Origin: Lobulomyces angularis
Taxonomy: Eukaryota; Chytridiomycota; Chytridiomycetes; Lobulomycetales; Lobulomycetaceae
Direction of reading: 5' to 3'
Assembly: GCA_027604685.1 (NCBI GenBank)
Contig: JADHYX010000440.1
Coordinates: 1-17,375 of the forward strand
DNA length: 17,375 bases
The notes below the pieces were generated by a model, which worked only from the letters and a program-made list of their open reading frames with translations, was not told where the DNA came from and searched no databases. This document shows positions 1 to 8,432 of this stretch, piece after piece. A program made the translations under genes and the position numbers. Positions within the stretch are counted from its first letter, which is position 1; every line of letters begins with the position of its first letter.

Positions 1-133
1 CAAAAAAAAAAAAAAAAAAAAAAAAAATTTTTTAAGGTTTAAAGAATAAAAATTAAATTAAATTAAAATAAAAATTAAAATAAAAAAATTTCTATTTTTA
101 GGTATAATTAAGAACTTTTTTTTTGAAAAAAGT

Positions 134-1252
134 TTAAGAATGATAGACTAAAAAGTTTGACTTTTTACAAAATTTTTTAGCGAAATCTCTGCCAAATTTT
201 GTTGGCTGTGAGAAAGCAACGATTTCCTTTTCGTTGTCATCATTTTTAATTGGATTTTCTGGTGATAGATTGTAGTAATTTTTTAAAATAAAACTTAAAA
301 CTTTTGTTGCAATTCCTTTTCTCCTTTCAGTTTCTTTAACAAACATCAATTGAACTCCTAAATTGCAAGAAATTGGTACATCGCTAAAGGAACATTATTA
401 TTATTATTATTATTTTTTTTTAGTACAAAACAATGAAAATAAATAACCTGCATTTCGTAACACCAGAAGTTTTGTCTTCATATTCCAAGTTTTGTAAAAT
501 TTTATCAGTACATTCAAATCCAAAATCAATTTTTTCAATAACGAATATACTTTTAAATGCAAACGAGTTGTCTGTTAAAATAAAAAGTTGTCTTGATTTA
601 AAAATTTGATTTGAATCATCTTTGTCATCCATTGCTGTTCCTCCTAACTTTTCATTGGCAAATTTCCAAATTTCTACTGCCTTTAATTTTTTATTGAAAA
701 AAGTTGTAGTTTTTGATTTTTGTAAAAAAATTAAAAATAAAATAAAGAAAGTTTGAAAAAATAAAAAAAGAAAAAAATTTTTTTTCTAATTTCATTACCT
801 TCTTTTTGGCATTTATCGGTGAATTATCATCGACAAGTAAAATTTTGTCACCACAAAAAAAATTTTTTACTACCAATTGTTGAAAATTCTACAATTGAAA
901 AAAAAAGTAAAGGAAAAAAAGGAATAAATGAAGGATGATTGATTAGCAAAAAAAAAAAATATATATATCTGGTAACCATTTCAAATAAACCTAATTCAAA
1001 CTGATGAAAGACTTTATGGGCATCAACATCCTCTTTGATCAATAAATTATAGTTCATTTTACAGAGATGACATTTTGTTTTATTGCTTGTTGTAAAATTT
1101 AATTGAGTTTGTTTTAAGTTGATATCTTGTTCATTTTTTTTGGTTTTCTTTTTTTTTTTTGTCAAGTCTGTTTTAAATTCAAAATTTCTTGAATTTTTTA
1201 TTGTTGTTTGCTTCTTTTCGATTAGTATTTCTTCTCCGCAACTTCTTTTCAT
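134..1252 (-). CDS. ECO1: Eco1/ESCO-type cohesin N-acetyltransferase (4 exons)
   Basis: Acetylates the Smc3 subunit of cohesin during S phase to establish sister-chromatid cohesion in the nucleus (family knowledge). Exons on the minus strand are 1252-977, 888-799, 680-448 and 383-134, joined in phase to give 282 aa, almost exactly the size of yeast Eco1. The N-terminus is Lys-rich, followed by a PIP-like QTQLNF (residues 48-53) expected to bind PCNA, then the C2H2 finger C61-x2-C64...H79-x3-H83. The segment GDKILLVDDN and the following helix match the middle of the family. The C-terminal GNAT part shows ERRKGIATKVL (acetyl-CoA loop) and AFSQPTKFG...FLVYHS. Introns of 88, 118 and 64 bp end in AG; the last contains an ATT microsatellite. 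Odd: the family's G-I-S-R-I-W-V strand reads GVQLMFV here, so the Arg and Trp are lost. The start is the first ATG after an A-rich leader and fits the family N-terminus. Confidence 0.88.
394..413. repeat. ATT microsatellite in Eco1 intron 3
   Basis: About six ATT units followed by a T run lie inside the 64-bp last intron (384-447) of the Eco1 gene. Length variation here would change intron size without touching the coding frame. Confidence 0.85.
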
Positions 1253-1963
1253 ATTTTTTTTTTTTAAGGTGTTTATTTTTTTTTTAAACCAAGGGTTTTC
1301 AAATCACTCAACATGGGCGCGCGCCATTGAGGTGTTGGTGATGGGGCAAATCCGAATCGCCGCATTGCACAAAAAACTGTTCTAGTCAGTTGGTAAAAAA
1401 GTTTGGTAAAATCAAAAAAATTTACACAAAAATTTCTTCAATTTGGAATGTAAAAAACTTTTGTAATTTCTATGAAAAATAAGAAAAAGATTATTTCTTT
1501 CAAACTATTATTAACTGCTTTTTTAATATCAAAAAAAAAAATACCTCGAAATTAATTTCTATGAGTAGTTTTTTTTTTTCAGTTATAACTCTTTCTTAAA
1601 AAAAAAAACTATATTGTTTTATCTTCTTTTCTACGTTTGAGAAAATAATTGGTTTTACCTATTTTTAATTTTTTAAATTTATTTTTATTTTTATTTTTTT
1701 TGAAAACTAAAGTTTTTTAAAATATGAACTTAAAAAAAATTAAAATAAAATAAATAAATATTAATATACAAAAATGCTAAATTTTTTTAACTGAGGATGG
1801 AAAAAAAAAAAAATGAAAAAAATTTCTGATAAAAAAATATTAAAAATTAAAAAAAAAAAAAAAACACTTCATATTTGATAAAAGATTCAATGCATTTTTA
1901 AAGTGGAACTCCATTCTTTTTTTTTTTTTTTTCCATCAAAAGTGTACTGTGAACTAAATAAAT
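1253..1963. other. AT-rich spacer between Eco1 and Cia2
   Basis: Both flanking genes run on the minus strand, so this holds the Eco1 promoter side and the Cia2 3' end. Most of it is A and T homopolymers with no convincing gene. The exception is a GC-rich patch at about 1305-1370, listed separately. A plus-strand open frame over 1119-1385 is largely the shadow of Eco1 exon 1 plus poly-T coding for Phe. Confidence 0.7.
1273..1406. mobile_element. Possible small MITE-like element with GC-rich palindromic core
   Basis: The patch 1305-1370 is far richer in G+C than its surroundings. It contains a broken palindrome: CAC (1305-1307), CAAC (1309-1312) and ATGG (1313-1316) pair with CCAT (1324-1327), GTTG (1334-1337) and GTG (1338-1340) around a CGCGCG centre (1318-1323). 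The patch is framed by imperfect inverted ends, a T run then AAACCAA at about 1281-1292 and TTGGTAAAAAA at 1390-1400. A GTTT occurs just outside each end and could be a target duplication. No transposase is encoded. It could instead be an Eco1 promoter block or an unrecognised structured RNA. Confidence 0.25.
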
Positions 1964-2651
1964 TTAAATTACAGTTCGAGCCAAGCACTAAAAGTTGTTT
2001 TTTTTTTTTATTACAAAAAAACGAAAAGATTTTATATTTATTTTACCTGATTAACTGCTTTTAATAAATGAGGATTTTCTAATGCAGCTGCTACCCTTTC
2101 CTTATCATTCAGTTGCCTATTGACAGCGTCTTCTGACTGAAAAAATAGAACAAATAAAAAATTAACTTCCGTAATGTAAAAACCGTACCTGATGAGTACC
2201 CTTTTCAATGTGAATGTCTATTTTATATCTTTTAGGTAGACTTCTTAACAAACATACCCTAATCGACAAACCTAAATGATAAAATAGATGATTAAATTAC
2301 AAAATTACAAAAAAAAACGAATATTAGCACCTATTAGCGTTGCCATGCTACAGTGAGGAATAGTTGGTACAAAATTAACAGATATTAAGTTGCCTAAAAT
2401 AATGAAAATGTGTAAAAACCTTTAATTAAAAAAAAAAAAAAAGAACCTTTGACGTTAATCAATTCAAGTTGCGTAACATTTAATTGTTCTAATGTTAAGG
2501 GATGTTCTGGGTCGTTTATATTTCTGATTAAATCAAAGATTTCTTCTTGGTCAATATTTTCCTCCTCTAACTCGTTAATTACCACATCTTCGTTTAAATT
2601 GGCTACTTTGGATCGCTTCTTTTGATATATTACTGGATTTTCGTTTTGCAT
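1964..2651 (-). CDS. CIA2: Cia2/MIP18 family cytosolic Fe-S assembly protein (5 exons)
   Basis: Part of the CIA targeting complex that delivers Fe-S clusters to cytosolic and nuclear apoproteins such as DNA polymerases and helicases (family knowledge). Minus-strand exons 2651-2447, 2393-2331, 2271-2189, 2136-2047 and 1987-1964 join in phase to give 154 aa, compared with about 160 aa in animals. Recognisable blocks are [11 protein letters not shown] at the N-terminus, [20 protein letters not shown] (residues 37-56), [15 protein letters not shown] with the reactive Cys at residue 83, [20 protein letters not shown], and the C-terminal [19 protein letters not shown]. The last exon is only 24 nt (encoding CLARTVI) and was placed because the family ends in NQCL; reading through the splice site would give NQVK and a stop instead. 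No odd residues were seen at the active Cys. Confidence 0.92.
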
Positions 2652-3341
2652 TTGATGTTAAAAATTTTTTTTTGTTTTTTCAAAAAAAAAAAAAAAAAAA
2701 TTAAAAAAATTTTATTTTTTTTTTTTCTTTTTTATTTATTATAGAAGTGAGAAATATAAAATTAAAAATTTAAAAGTAAAAAGAAAAAAAATAGGAAAAA
2801 AAAAAAAAAAAAGGTTTTTTGGTAAATTAAAATTGTTTAAAACGACAGAAAGGTATTTTCTATTTAAAAAAAAAAAAAAAAAAAAAATACTCTGTTCCGA
2901 AATTGAATATGAAGAATACCATTTTGCTAATCTAGTGAAAAGAGAAATTTAATAAAGAAAATATGAATTGTTTTGTACCTTGTTTTTCCTTGTCTATTTT
3001 GCACTAAAATAAACCGAATCATATTCTATATTTATGATTCTCCTTATATCAGAACTGGGGTAATTCAAAAAATTACCAATTTTTTTTTGGAAATTATTTG
3101 TCAAGCTCTTTTAAAATTGAGGTTTTTATTTATAAAATTAGAAAAAATTTTTTTTTTTTTATTTTTTTTCTATTTTTTAACGCATAGTAAAATTAAATAT
3201 ATCTTCCACTGAGTAAACCTTTAAAATTTGATTTTTTATTTTATTTTCTATTTCTATTTTTATTTTATACAGCTTTTCACACTTTTATTTCCAAACACAT
3301 TTTTCATTTGTTTCTGATCAATTTCTACAGTTCATCACAGC
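2652..3341. other. Divergent intergenic region Cia2 / TFIIA
   Basis: This is the promoter region for both neighbours, which point away from it. It holds A tracts of about 19-22 bases (near 2682-2700 and 2866-2887), T tracts, and a less biased stretch at about 2888-3080 with short open frames on both strands, for example minus MVFFIFNFGTEY and plus SEIEYEEYHFANLVKREI. Neither can be linked to a family or a splice-supported gene. No clear TATA box was seen close to either start codon. Confidence 0.6.
2866..2887. repeat. Poly-A tract
   Basis: An uninterrupted run of about 22 A residues, one of several in the window; others lie at 2-27, 2682-2700 and about 2800-2812. Confidence 0.9.
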
Positions 3342-4309
3342 ATGAGCAACTCGCAAGTACCAATTGTATATAAAGGGGTTATAGATGATGTTATTGAAAA
3401 AATGAGTCAACATTTTTTAAGTCAGGGTAATTTTTCGTTTTTTTTATTTATTAATTTTCATTTAATTATAAACGATATCAAGGTCTTGATCATTTAATTT
3501 TAAATCAACTTTCTGCGAACTGGGAACAGAAACTAATACAGTTGAATGTTGCCGATTTTCAGCAGCAACAACAACCACAAGATTCTACGCAAAATTCTTC
3601 CTCTCAGCTTTTTCAAGGTACTGTCACATAAATGTTATGTTCATGCGCTTAAATTTCATGTTAATGATCTTTTAGGAAACCCTTATCTGGTGAACCAAGA
3701 TTTATTCAATACATATGCAGCTGCAAATATGGCGAATATTCAACAGAGTATAAACCAGCAAGTGCAACAGGGGGCAGGAAATAATAGTAATGGTTTTAAT
3801 ATAACTCAAAATGATGGTCAAGATGATGAAACATTACCAAAAAGTGTGTTGGATGTAAATGTTTTATTTTGATAAAAAATTTGTTTTAAATTTATTTTTT
3901 TTTGAATGAAGGAAATTGAACCACCTCTAAAAACGAAAAAAAATAAAAATCTTAAAACGCAGCAGCTGAATCGTCATGAGATTGATATTATTTTGATAAA
4001 GCAGTTGGATGGGAATGAAGATGGAGATGATGATTCAGATGAGGATGAAGAGGAAGATTTAGATCAAAATTTAGGAAGCGATTTGGATGATAGCGATGAC
4101 AGTGACGATTCTGCGCAACCTGTCGATCATTTAATATTATGTCAGTATGAGAAAGTATGCAAGTGAAATTATGCTTAAGTATAATTAAAAAATTTTATTA
4201 GGTCACTAGAATAAAAACCAAGTGGAAGTGTGTTTTAAAGGATGGAATTGTAAATGTTAATGGAAGGGATTTTCTTTTTAATAAAGCCAATGGTGATTTT
4301 GAGTGGTGA
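3342..4309 (+). CDS. TOA1: TFIIA large subunit (alpha/beta, Toa1-like; 5 exons)
   Basis: Large subunit of the general transcription factor TFIIA, which stabilises TBP on the TATA box in the nucleus. Exons are 3342-3426, 3483-3617, 3676-3854, 3912-4154 and 4202-4309 (introns 47-58 bp), giving 249 aa, somewhat shorter than the yeast protein. The N-terminal helical domain reads VPIVYKGVIDDVIEKMSQHF...LILNQLSANWEQKLIQLNVADF (about residues 6-57). A Gln/Asn-rich linker follows, then an acidic Asp/Glu/Ser stretch (about 168-200). The C-terminal beta-barrel domain shows LILCQYEK, TRIKTKWKCVLKDGIVNVNG, RDFLFNKANGDFEW and ends there, as in all TFIIA. QLDG at residues 164-167 sits just before the acidic stretch, where animal TFIIA is cut by Taspase1. 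The start ATG fits the family N-terminus. Confidence 0.95.
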
Positions 4310-4692
4310 TTTAATTATTCAATTAATGCAAAAACCGTTTTACACACAGTCTTAAAACAAAAATTCTTAACTTTCAACCTCTTTTAATTACGAATAAAAT
4401 TACACCAAACTTTATAATAAAAAACTAGATGCATATTTAATTTTTTTAAAAAAAAAAAGTTTGGACATTGTTATTTATTTTAATTTTTTAAATTTATTGA
4501 ATAAAAAAATGTAAAATTTTATTTTTAATTACGCAAATAATAGTGATATTAAATTTTTTCTAGTAGAAAGGGTTTACACTGTTGATTAATGTATTATGAA
4601 ATTCGTTTCGAGAAACGTTATATTTAAAAACAATATAAAAATAAACTAATAACTAATTGAAGTAAAAAAAATGAAAAGAATAAAAAAAGAAG
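4310..4692. other. Convergent 3' spacer TFIIA / H2B
   Basis: Both flanking genes end here. The sequence is AT-rich with several AATAAA-type poly(A) signal candidates on each strand and no open frame worth calling. A short perfect inverted repeat (CGTTTC-GA-GAAACG, 4604-4617) lies about 75-90 nt beyond the H2B stop. Confidence 0.7.
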
Positions 4693-5160
4693 CTATTTAC
4701 TAGATTGATATTTAGTAACAGCCTTAGTCCCTTCCGAAACAGCATGCTTTGCGAGCTCACCAGGAAGAATTAACCTAACAGAAGTTTGGATTTCTCTTGA
4801 ACTAATAGTAGATCTTTTGTTATAGCCAGCTAATTTAGATGCTTCTGATGCAATTCTTTCAAAAATATCATTGACAAAACTATTCATAATTGACATTGCT
4901 TTGTTACTAATTCCTGTATCAGGATGAACTTGTTTTAGAACTTTGTAAATGTATGTTGAGTACGTTTCTTTTCTAATTGCTTTTCTTTTTTTTCCTTGAT
5001 CAGATTTTGGTTTCTTTTCAGTTGTTTTCTTTGCAGGAGCTAAAACCAAAATAATAAATTAATTATTAAACAATTATTATAGAGCTGAAAAGTTTTTTAA
5101 GAGATCTATACCTTTTCCAGCAGGTTTTTTTCCAGCAGTAGGAGTTTCTTTGGGAGGCAT
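4693..5160 (-). CDS. Histone H2B (2 exons)
   Basis: Core histone H2B, partner of H2A in the nucleosome. Exon 1 is 5160-5112 and exon 2 is 5039-4693, with a 72-bp intron that splits the N-terminal tail; the product is 131 aa. The tail is rich in Lys, Ala and Pro ([16 protein letters not shown]). The histone fold is complete: [58 protein letters not shown], then [16 protein letters not shown]. The Lys in AVTK (residue 126) corresponds to the conserved monoubiquitination site. The gene is divergent from H2A across a 238-bp shared promoter, the usual arrangement for co-expressed histone pairs. A TATATAAA on the coding strand lies about 50 nt before the start codon. Confidence 0.97.
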
Positions 5161-5398
5161 TTGTTATATTAGAAAAATTATATAATGGTTTTGTTTCAGC
5201 AAAACTTCATTTTATATATGCCTAACACTGTGTAACGTGAAGAAAATTTCAAGTTATTTTCTCATGTCACACAAGAGGTTTAGTTATAAAAATGTCAAGT
5301 TTTTCTGATCAACACATAAACATTTTTGTTCTTAAAAAGCCAATTTTTTTTCTACTAAATATAACACTAAAACTTTTGAATTTATTGAAGTAAAAAAA
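5161..5398. promoter_or_regulatory. Bidirectional H2B/H2A promoter
   Basis: The 238 bp between the two divergent histone starts carry TATATAAA on the minus strand (5218 to 5211, about 50 nt before the H2B ATG) and TATAAAAA on the plus strand (5285-5292, about 107 nt before the H2A ATG). TGTCACACA at 5265-5273 lies between them and is found again, in sense orientation, just upstream of uL13. I did not see the S. pombe AACCCT box or the S. cerevisiae Spt10 element. Confidence 0.7.
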
Positions 5399-5866
5399 AT
5401 GCCAGGTAAAACGAAAATAATCTTTTATTTTTTTTAATTTCTTTTAATTTTAGGAGGAAAAGGAAAATCAGGAGCTGTAGCAGCAGCTGACAATGCAAAA
5501 TCAGGATCAAGCTCAAGATCTTCTCGAGCAGGTCTTCAGTTTCCAGTTGGTCGTATTCATCGTTTGCTCAGAAAAGGAAATTATGCGCAACGAGTAGGTG
5601 CCGGTGCTCCAGTCTATTTAGCCGCTGTTTTAGAATACTTAGCAGCAGAAATTTTAGAATTAGCAGGAAATGCTGCGAGAGATAACAAAAAGTCAAGAAT
5701 TATTCCCCGACACTTACAACTTGCCATTAGAAATGATGAAGAATTAAATAAATTACTTGGCAACGTTACCATTGCACAAGGAGGTGTTTTACCAAATATT
5801 CATCAAGTTTTGCTTCCAAAGAAAACTGACGCAAAGATGGGTAAAAAAGGAGAAGATGACGAATGA
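5399..5866 (+). CDS. Histone H2A, canonical core (2 exons)
   Basis: Core histone H2A. Exon 1 is only 7 nt (5399-5405: ATG, CCA and one base) and exon 2 is 5454-5866, across a 48-bp intron, giving 139 aa. The fold is canonical: [92 protein letters not shown]. The [10 protein letters not shown] region marks it as replication-type H2A rather than H2A.Z. The N-terminal tail is long and rich in Gly, Ser and Ala, and GGKGKSG recalls H2A.Z tails. Odd: the C-terminus ends in GKKGEDDE and has no SQ motif, the site of DNA-damage phosphorylation in most fungal H2A. The 7-nt first exon is inferred from the need for an N-terminal Met, a good GT donor and the matching phase. Confidence 0.95.
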
Positions 5867-6706
5867 TTAAAATATTTTTCCCATATTAATTAATATATCT
5901 TTTGTCAAGTAATTTAATTCAGTTTATTCAGTTTAATTCAAAACTTTAATAAAATTTTTTTAATTTGTAACATAAGCAAAAAAATTTCGTTTTATAAGAT
6001 GAAAATAAGTAAAATTTACTTACCATTCACGATTCTCCCACTTTTTAAACCTTATATTGAAATCCTTTTTGCTAATTCTTGCAAATTATCATCTCCAGTA
6101 ATGGTTGGATTTGTGACAATTGTGCAATGTAGCCTTCGCTTCGTTTTATCGCTAACTTTTTGCGTATTATCTTGATGCATTTGCAGGTAGTGCCGCTGCC
6201 AGTTCGTTAATACTTTCCAGACCTGTACTAGCTCCACTCAATGCCTTCAATCTTCCAATGATACCATCATCCAAGAATCTTAAAGGTTTGATTGATTAAT
6301 TGCCAAATTAAATATTTATCAATCCCTTGTTTATTATAGCTTCAATTGAAAAAGACATATTTAAACTTGATGTAATTTTTAAATTTACAACTAAATAACA
6401 GATCCAAGAAAGCAAAAAAGAACTGAAAGTTTTCATTAAGAGACAAAAATTTAGCTGTGAAACATAAAGAGTTTTATCAAAAACATTGCTTAAATATAAA
6501 GATATAATTTTATTTTTGTCCAGAGGTTAAAAAACATTTTGTCCAAGCACTAAGTTGGTGAGATGGGATTGCAAAAATAAAAATTCTGTAATGAGTCATT
6601 ATATTAAATACAAATTATATTGTAACTCTAAATATTTTTTTTTTTGAGATGTAAAAAAGAAATTAAAATTTTACAAATTGTCTTAATTTTATGATAAATG
6701 TATTCT
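5867..6706. other. Convergent spacer H2A / uL13
   Basis: H2A and uL13 both end here. The outer parts are AT-rich with poly(A)-signal candidates. The middle (about 6010-6480) is less AT-biased and contains coding-like reading on both strands, described separately. No RNA gene was recognised. Confidence 0.6.
6012..6300 (-). pseudogene. Coding-like patch, unidentified, probably broken
   Basis: On the minus strand, codons with a purine in first position dominate in one frame from about 6298 to 6177 (LRFLDDGIIGRLKALSGA, then GLESINELAAALPANASR and a stop). They then dominate in another frame over 6237-6052 (DNTQKVSDKTKRRL, then NPTITGDDNLQELAKRIS and a stop, after which the same frame reads GLKSGRIVNGK). 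One frame change and one stop would have to be bridged, and no GT...AG intron does that, so a decayed gene is my preferred reading. The rival reading is a plus-strand spliced gene from 5999 with introns at about 6129-6185 and 6286-6339, ending near 6465; its introns have good size and a CTAAC branch site. I do not recognise either product. Confidence 0.3.
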
Positions 6707-7506
6707 TTAAGCATAACCAAACGCGGCTAATTTATCTTTAATTGGCTTCAATTCTTTCGCACTATTTTTTTCAGCTTTAGCTTTTAATTTTGATAGACTC
6801 TTCTTTTTTTCATAATATACAGCACTTTTCACTTTTCTTTTTGCTTCTAAACGATCAACAACCTGTTCATATTTCCATCCCATTTCTGAAGCAAGTCTTT
6901 TTAAAACAGTGTATTTTCTATTTGGAGCTAAACGAATTACTCTTAATGCTTGAGGAACAACCATTCTCTTTTGTTTATCAAAAGGAGGAGGAACACCTTC
7001 AAAAACCTTTAATCTTTCAAGAGCAGCAGCTCCTCTAGGAGTTTTGTGTGGAATCATTCCTCTCACTACTCTATATAACATACGGGAAGGTGCACGAAAA
7101 TGAAATGCACCTCTATTTGGGTTAACGACACAACGTTTTCTTAAATAAGTCAAATATTTTACTATTGAAAAAAAGGTTAAGTGTATTAAATGTATGAAAT
7201 TTACGCTTATTTCTGAAAAAAGGACCAGTCATGTTAATTTCTTCACAACGAACGACAGTTATTGCTTGACCATTCAGCAGCTGTTTGGCAACAATTGAAG
7301 CTAGACGACCCAATAAGTGTCCTTTTCCATCAATTACTACTTCCTGTTAAAATAAATAGTAAAAAAAATTAGAAAAATTAAATATATTTATCAAGCAAGA
7401 AGGAATGAAAAGAATTTATCAGATCAAAATTTGTTTAATCCACAAATTATCTTCAATTTTATTGATATTTTGTTCTTAATTTTCCTATTACCTTTTCAAA
7501 TGCCAT
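6707..7506 (-). CDS. 60S ribosomal protein uL13 (L13a/L16 family; 3 exons)
   Basis: Structural protein of the cytosolic large ribosomal subunit. Exons are 7506-7492 (15 nt, encoding MAFEK), 7343-7205 and 7161-6707, giving 202 aa, the usual eukaryotic size. The family signature is complete: [97 protein letters not shown], then the eukaryote-specific Lys-rich helical tail ending in AAFGYA. Intron 1 (7344-7491, 148 bp) is the longest well-supported intron in the window, placed near the 5' end as is common in fungal ribosomal protein genes. I looked in it for C/D or H/ACA snoRNA boxes and found no convincing pair. Intron 2 (7162-7204) is 43 bp. Confidence 0.96.
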
Positions 7507-8432
7507 TTTTATTTTTTTTTACTTAAGTGTGTGACACCTTGAATACTTGAATGAATGGATACCAAAAAAACTTAAATGGTTCACTGTTTAAAGTTGCAAA
7601 AACATTTAAAAAAAATTAGGTTTTATTGTAAGCATCCTACTATCTATGAGAACCTCTTTCTGTATGTTTCCAGTAAGACCTCTTACAACAACATTTTTAC
7701 ATTTCGAATTTAAGTATTAGTTGAACTATTTGAAATAACTGAGATAATGTATTCAATGAATTTTCGAGATTAAGTATTTTACAAACTTTAAAAACTTAAC
7801 TACTATTGTAATAGTGGAGTAATAACTTTGGTTTCCTTTTTAAAAATTAGAAAGGATAATTTTGATGCTGCTTAAACTGGTACAGGTTTTTTGTTGATTA
7901 AAAGGTTGACTCTTTATTGGTGCTGAATGAGCTGTACAAAAAATTTTATCATATGATGTAGTTGCTAAAATGAACTCAAGTTTTTTAGCCAAGAACACCA
8001 TAAATCAAATATGAAGTATATACTTATTTCTTTCATTCTTTTAAACATTAGGAATATAAATTAAAAATCAACTTAAGTTTACCTTGGGTTGTAAACAATT
8101 CTTTAAAATTTTTTTTATGTTGAATAAAAAAGGACTTATCAATAAGAACTTGTTTGATATTTTAGATAAATATAACATATTTTAAGGTATCTGTGTTTTA
8201 TTTGGAACTAACCATTTTTTTAAACACTTTTCAATAAAGTTGTTTAATTTATGGTAAGTTAATAAGGCATTAAACTTAAACATACACTAAATATATAATT
8301 ATCTGGTAGGTAAAAAAAACTCTTTTATATTTTTGACAAAAATAACGCGCTTGTTCATCTGAAAGTGAAAAAAAAACCAAAAAAAAAAAATTAAAAAAAA
8401 TTAAAAAATATTTTGCAATATTAAAACTTAAG
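7507..8432. other. Divergent intergenic region uL13 / Dma
   Basis: Promoter space for both neighbours. TGTGTGACA at 7528-7536 (TGTCACACA in the sense of uL13) lies 22-30 nt upstream of its ATG. At about 8001-7830 on minus there is a 50-codon open frame beginning MVFLAKKLEFILATTSYDKI; ILATTSYDK resembles the start of a WD40 blade, but nothing else of a WD protein follows, so it was not called as a gene. The rest is AT-rich with no supported gene. Confidence 0.6.

Noticed and set aside
1119..1385. Plus-strand 88-codon frame
   Set aside because: Mostly poly-Phe from T runs opposite Eco1 exon 1; the last part runs into the GC-rich patch with no homology.
4604..4617. Inverted repeat CGTTTC-GA-GAAACG downstream of H2B as a histone 3' stem-loop
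   Set aside because: It does not match the animal histone stem-loop sequence or its distance from the stop, nothing similar follows H2A, and fungal histone mRNAs are polyadenylated.
5999..6480. H2A.Z or another histone gene next to the H2A/H2B pair
   Set aside because: No histone-fold motif appears in any frame of the spacer.
7344..7491. Possible snoRNA in uL13 intron 1
   Set aside because: A CTGA occurs, but there is no matching C box (RTGATGA) at a suitable distance, and no H/ACA hairpins were evident.
7830..8001. Minus-strand frame starting MVFLAKKLEFILATTSYDKI as an LST8-like WD40 gene
   Set aside because: Only one WD-like phrase is present. The expected downstream blades and splice sites are missing before uL13.
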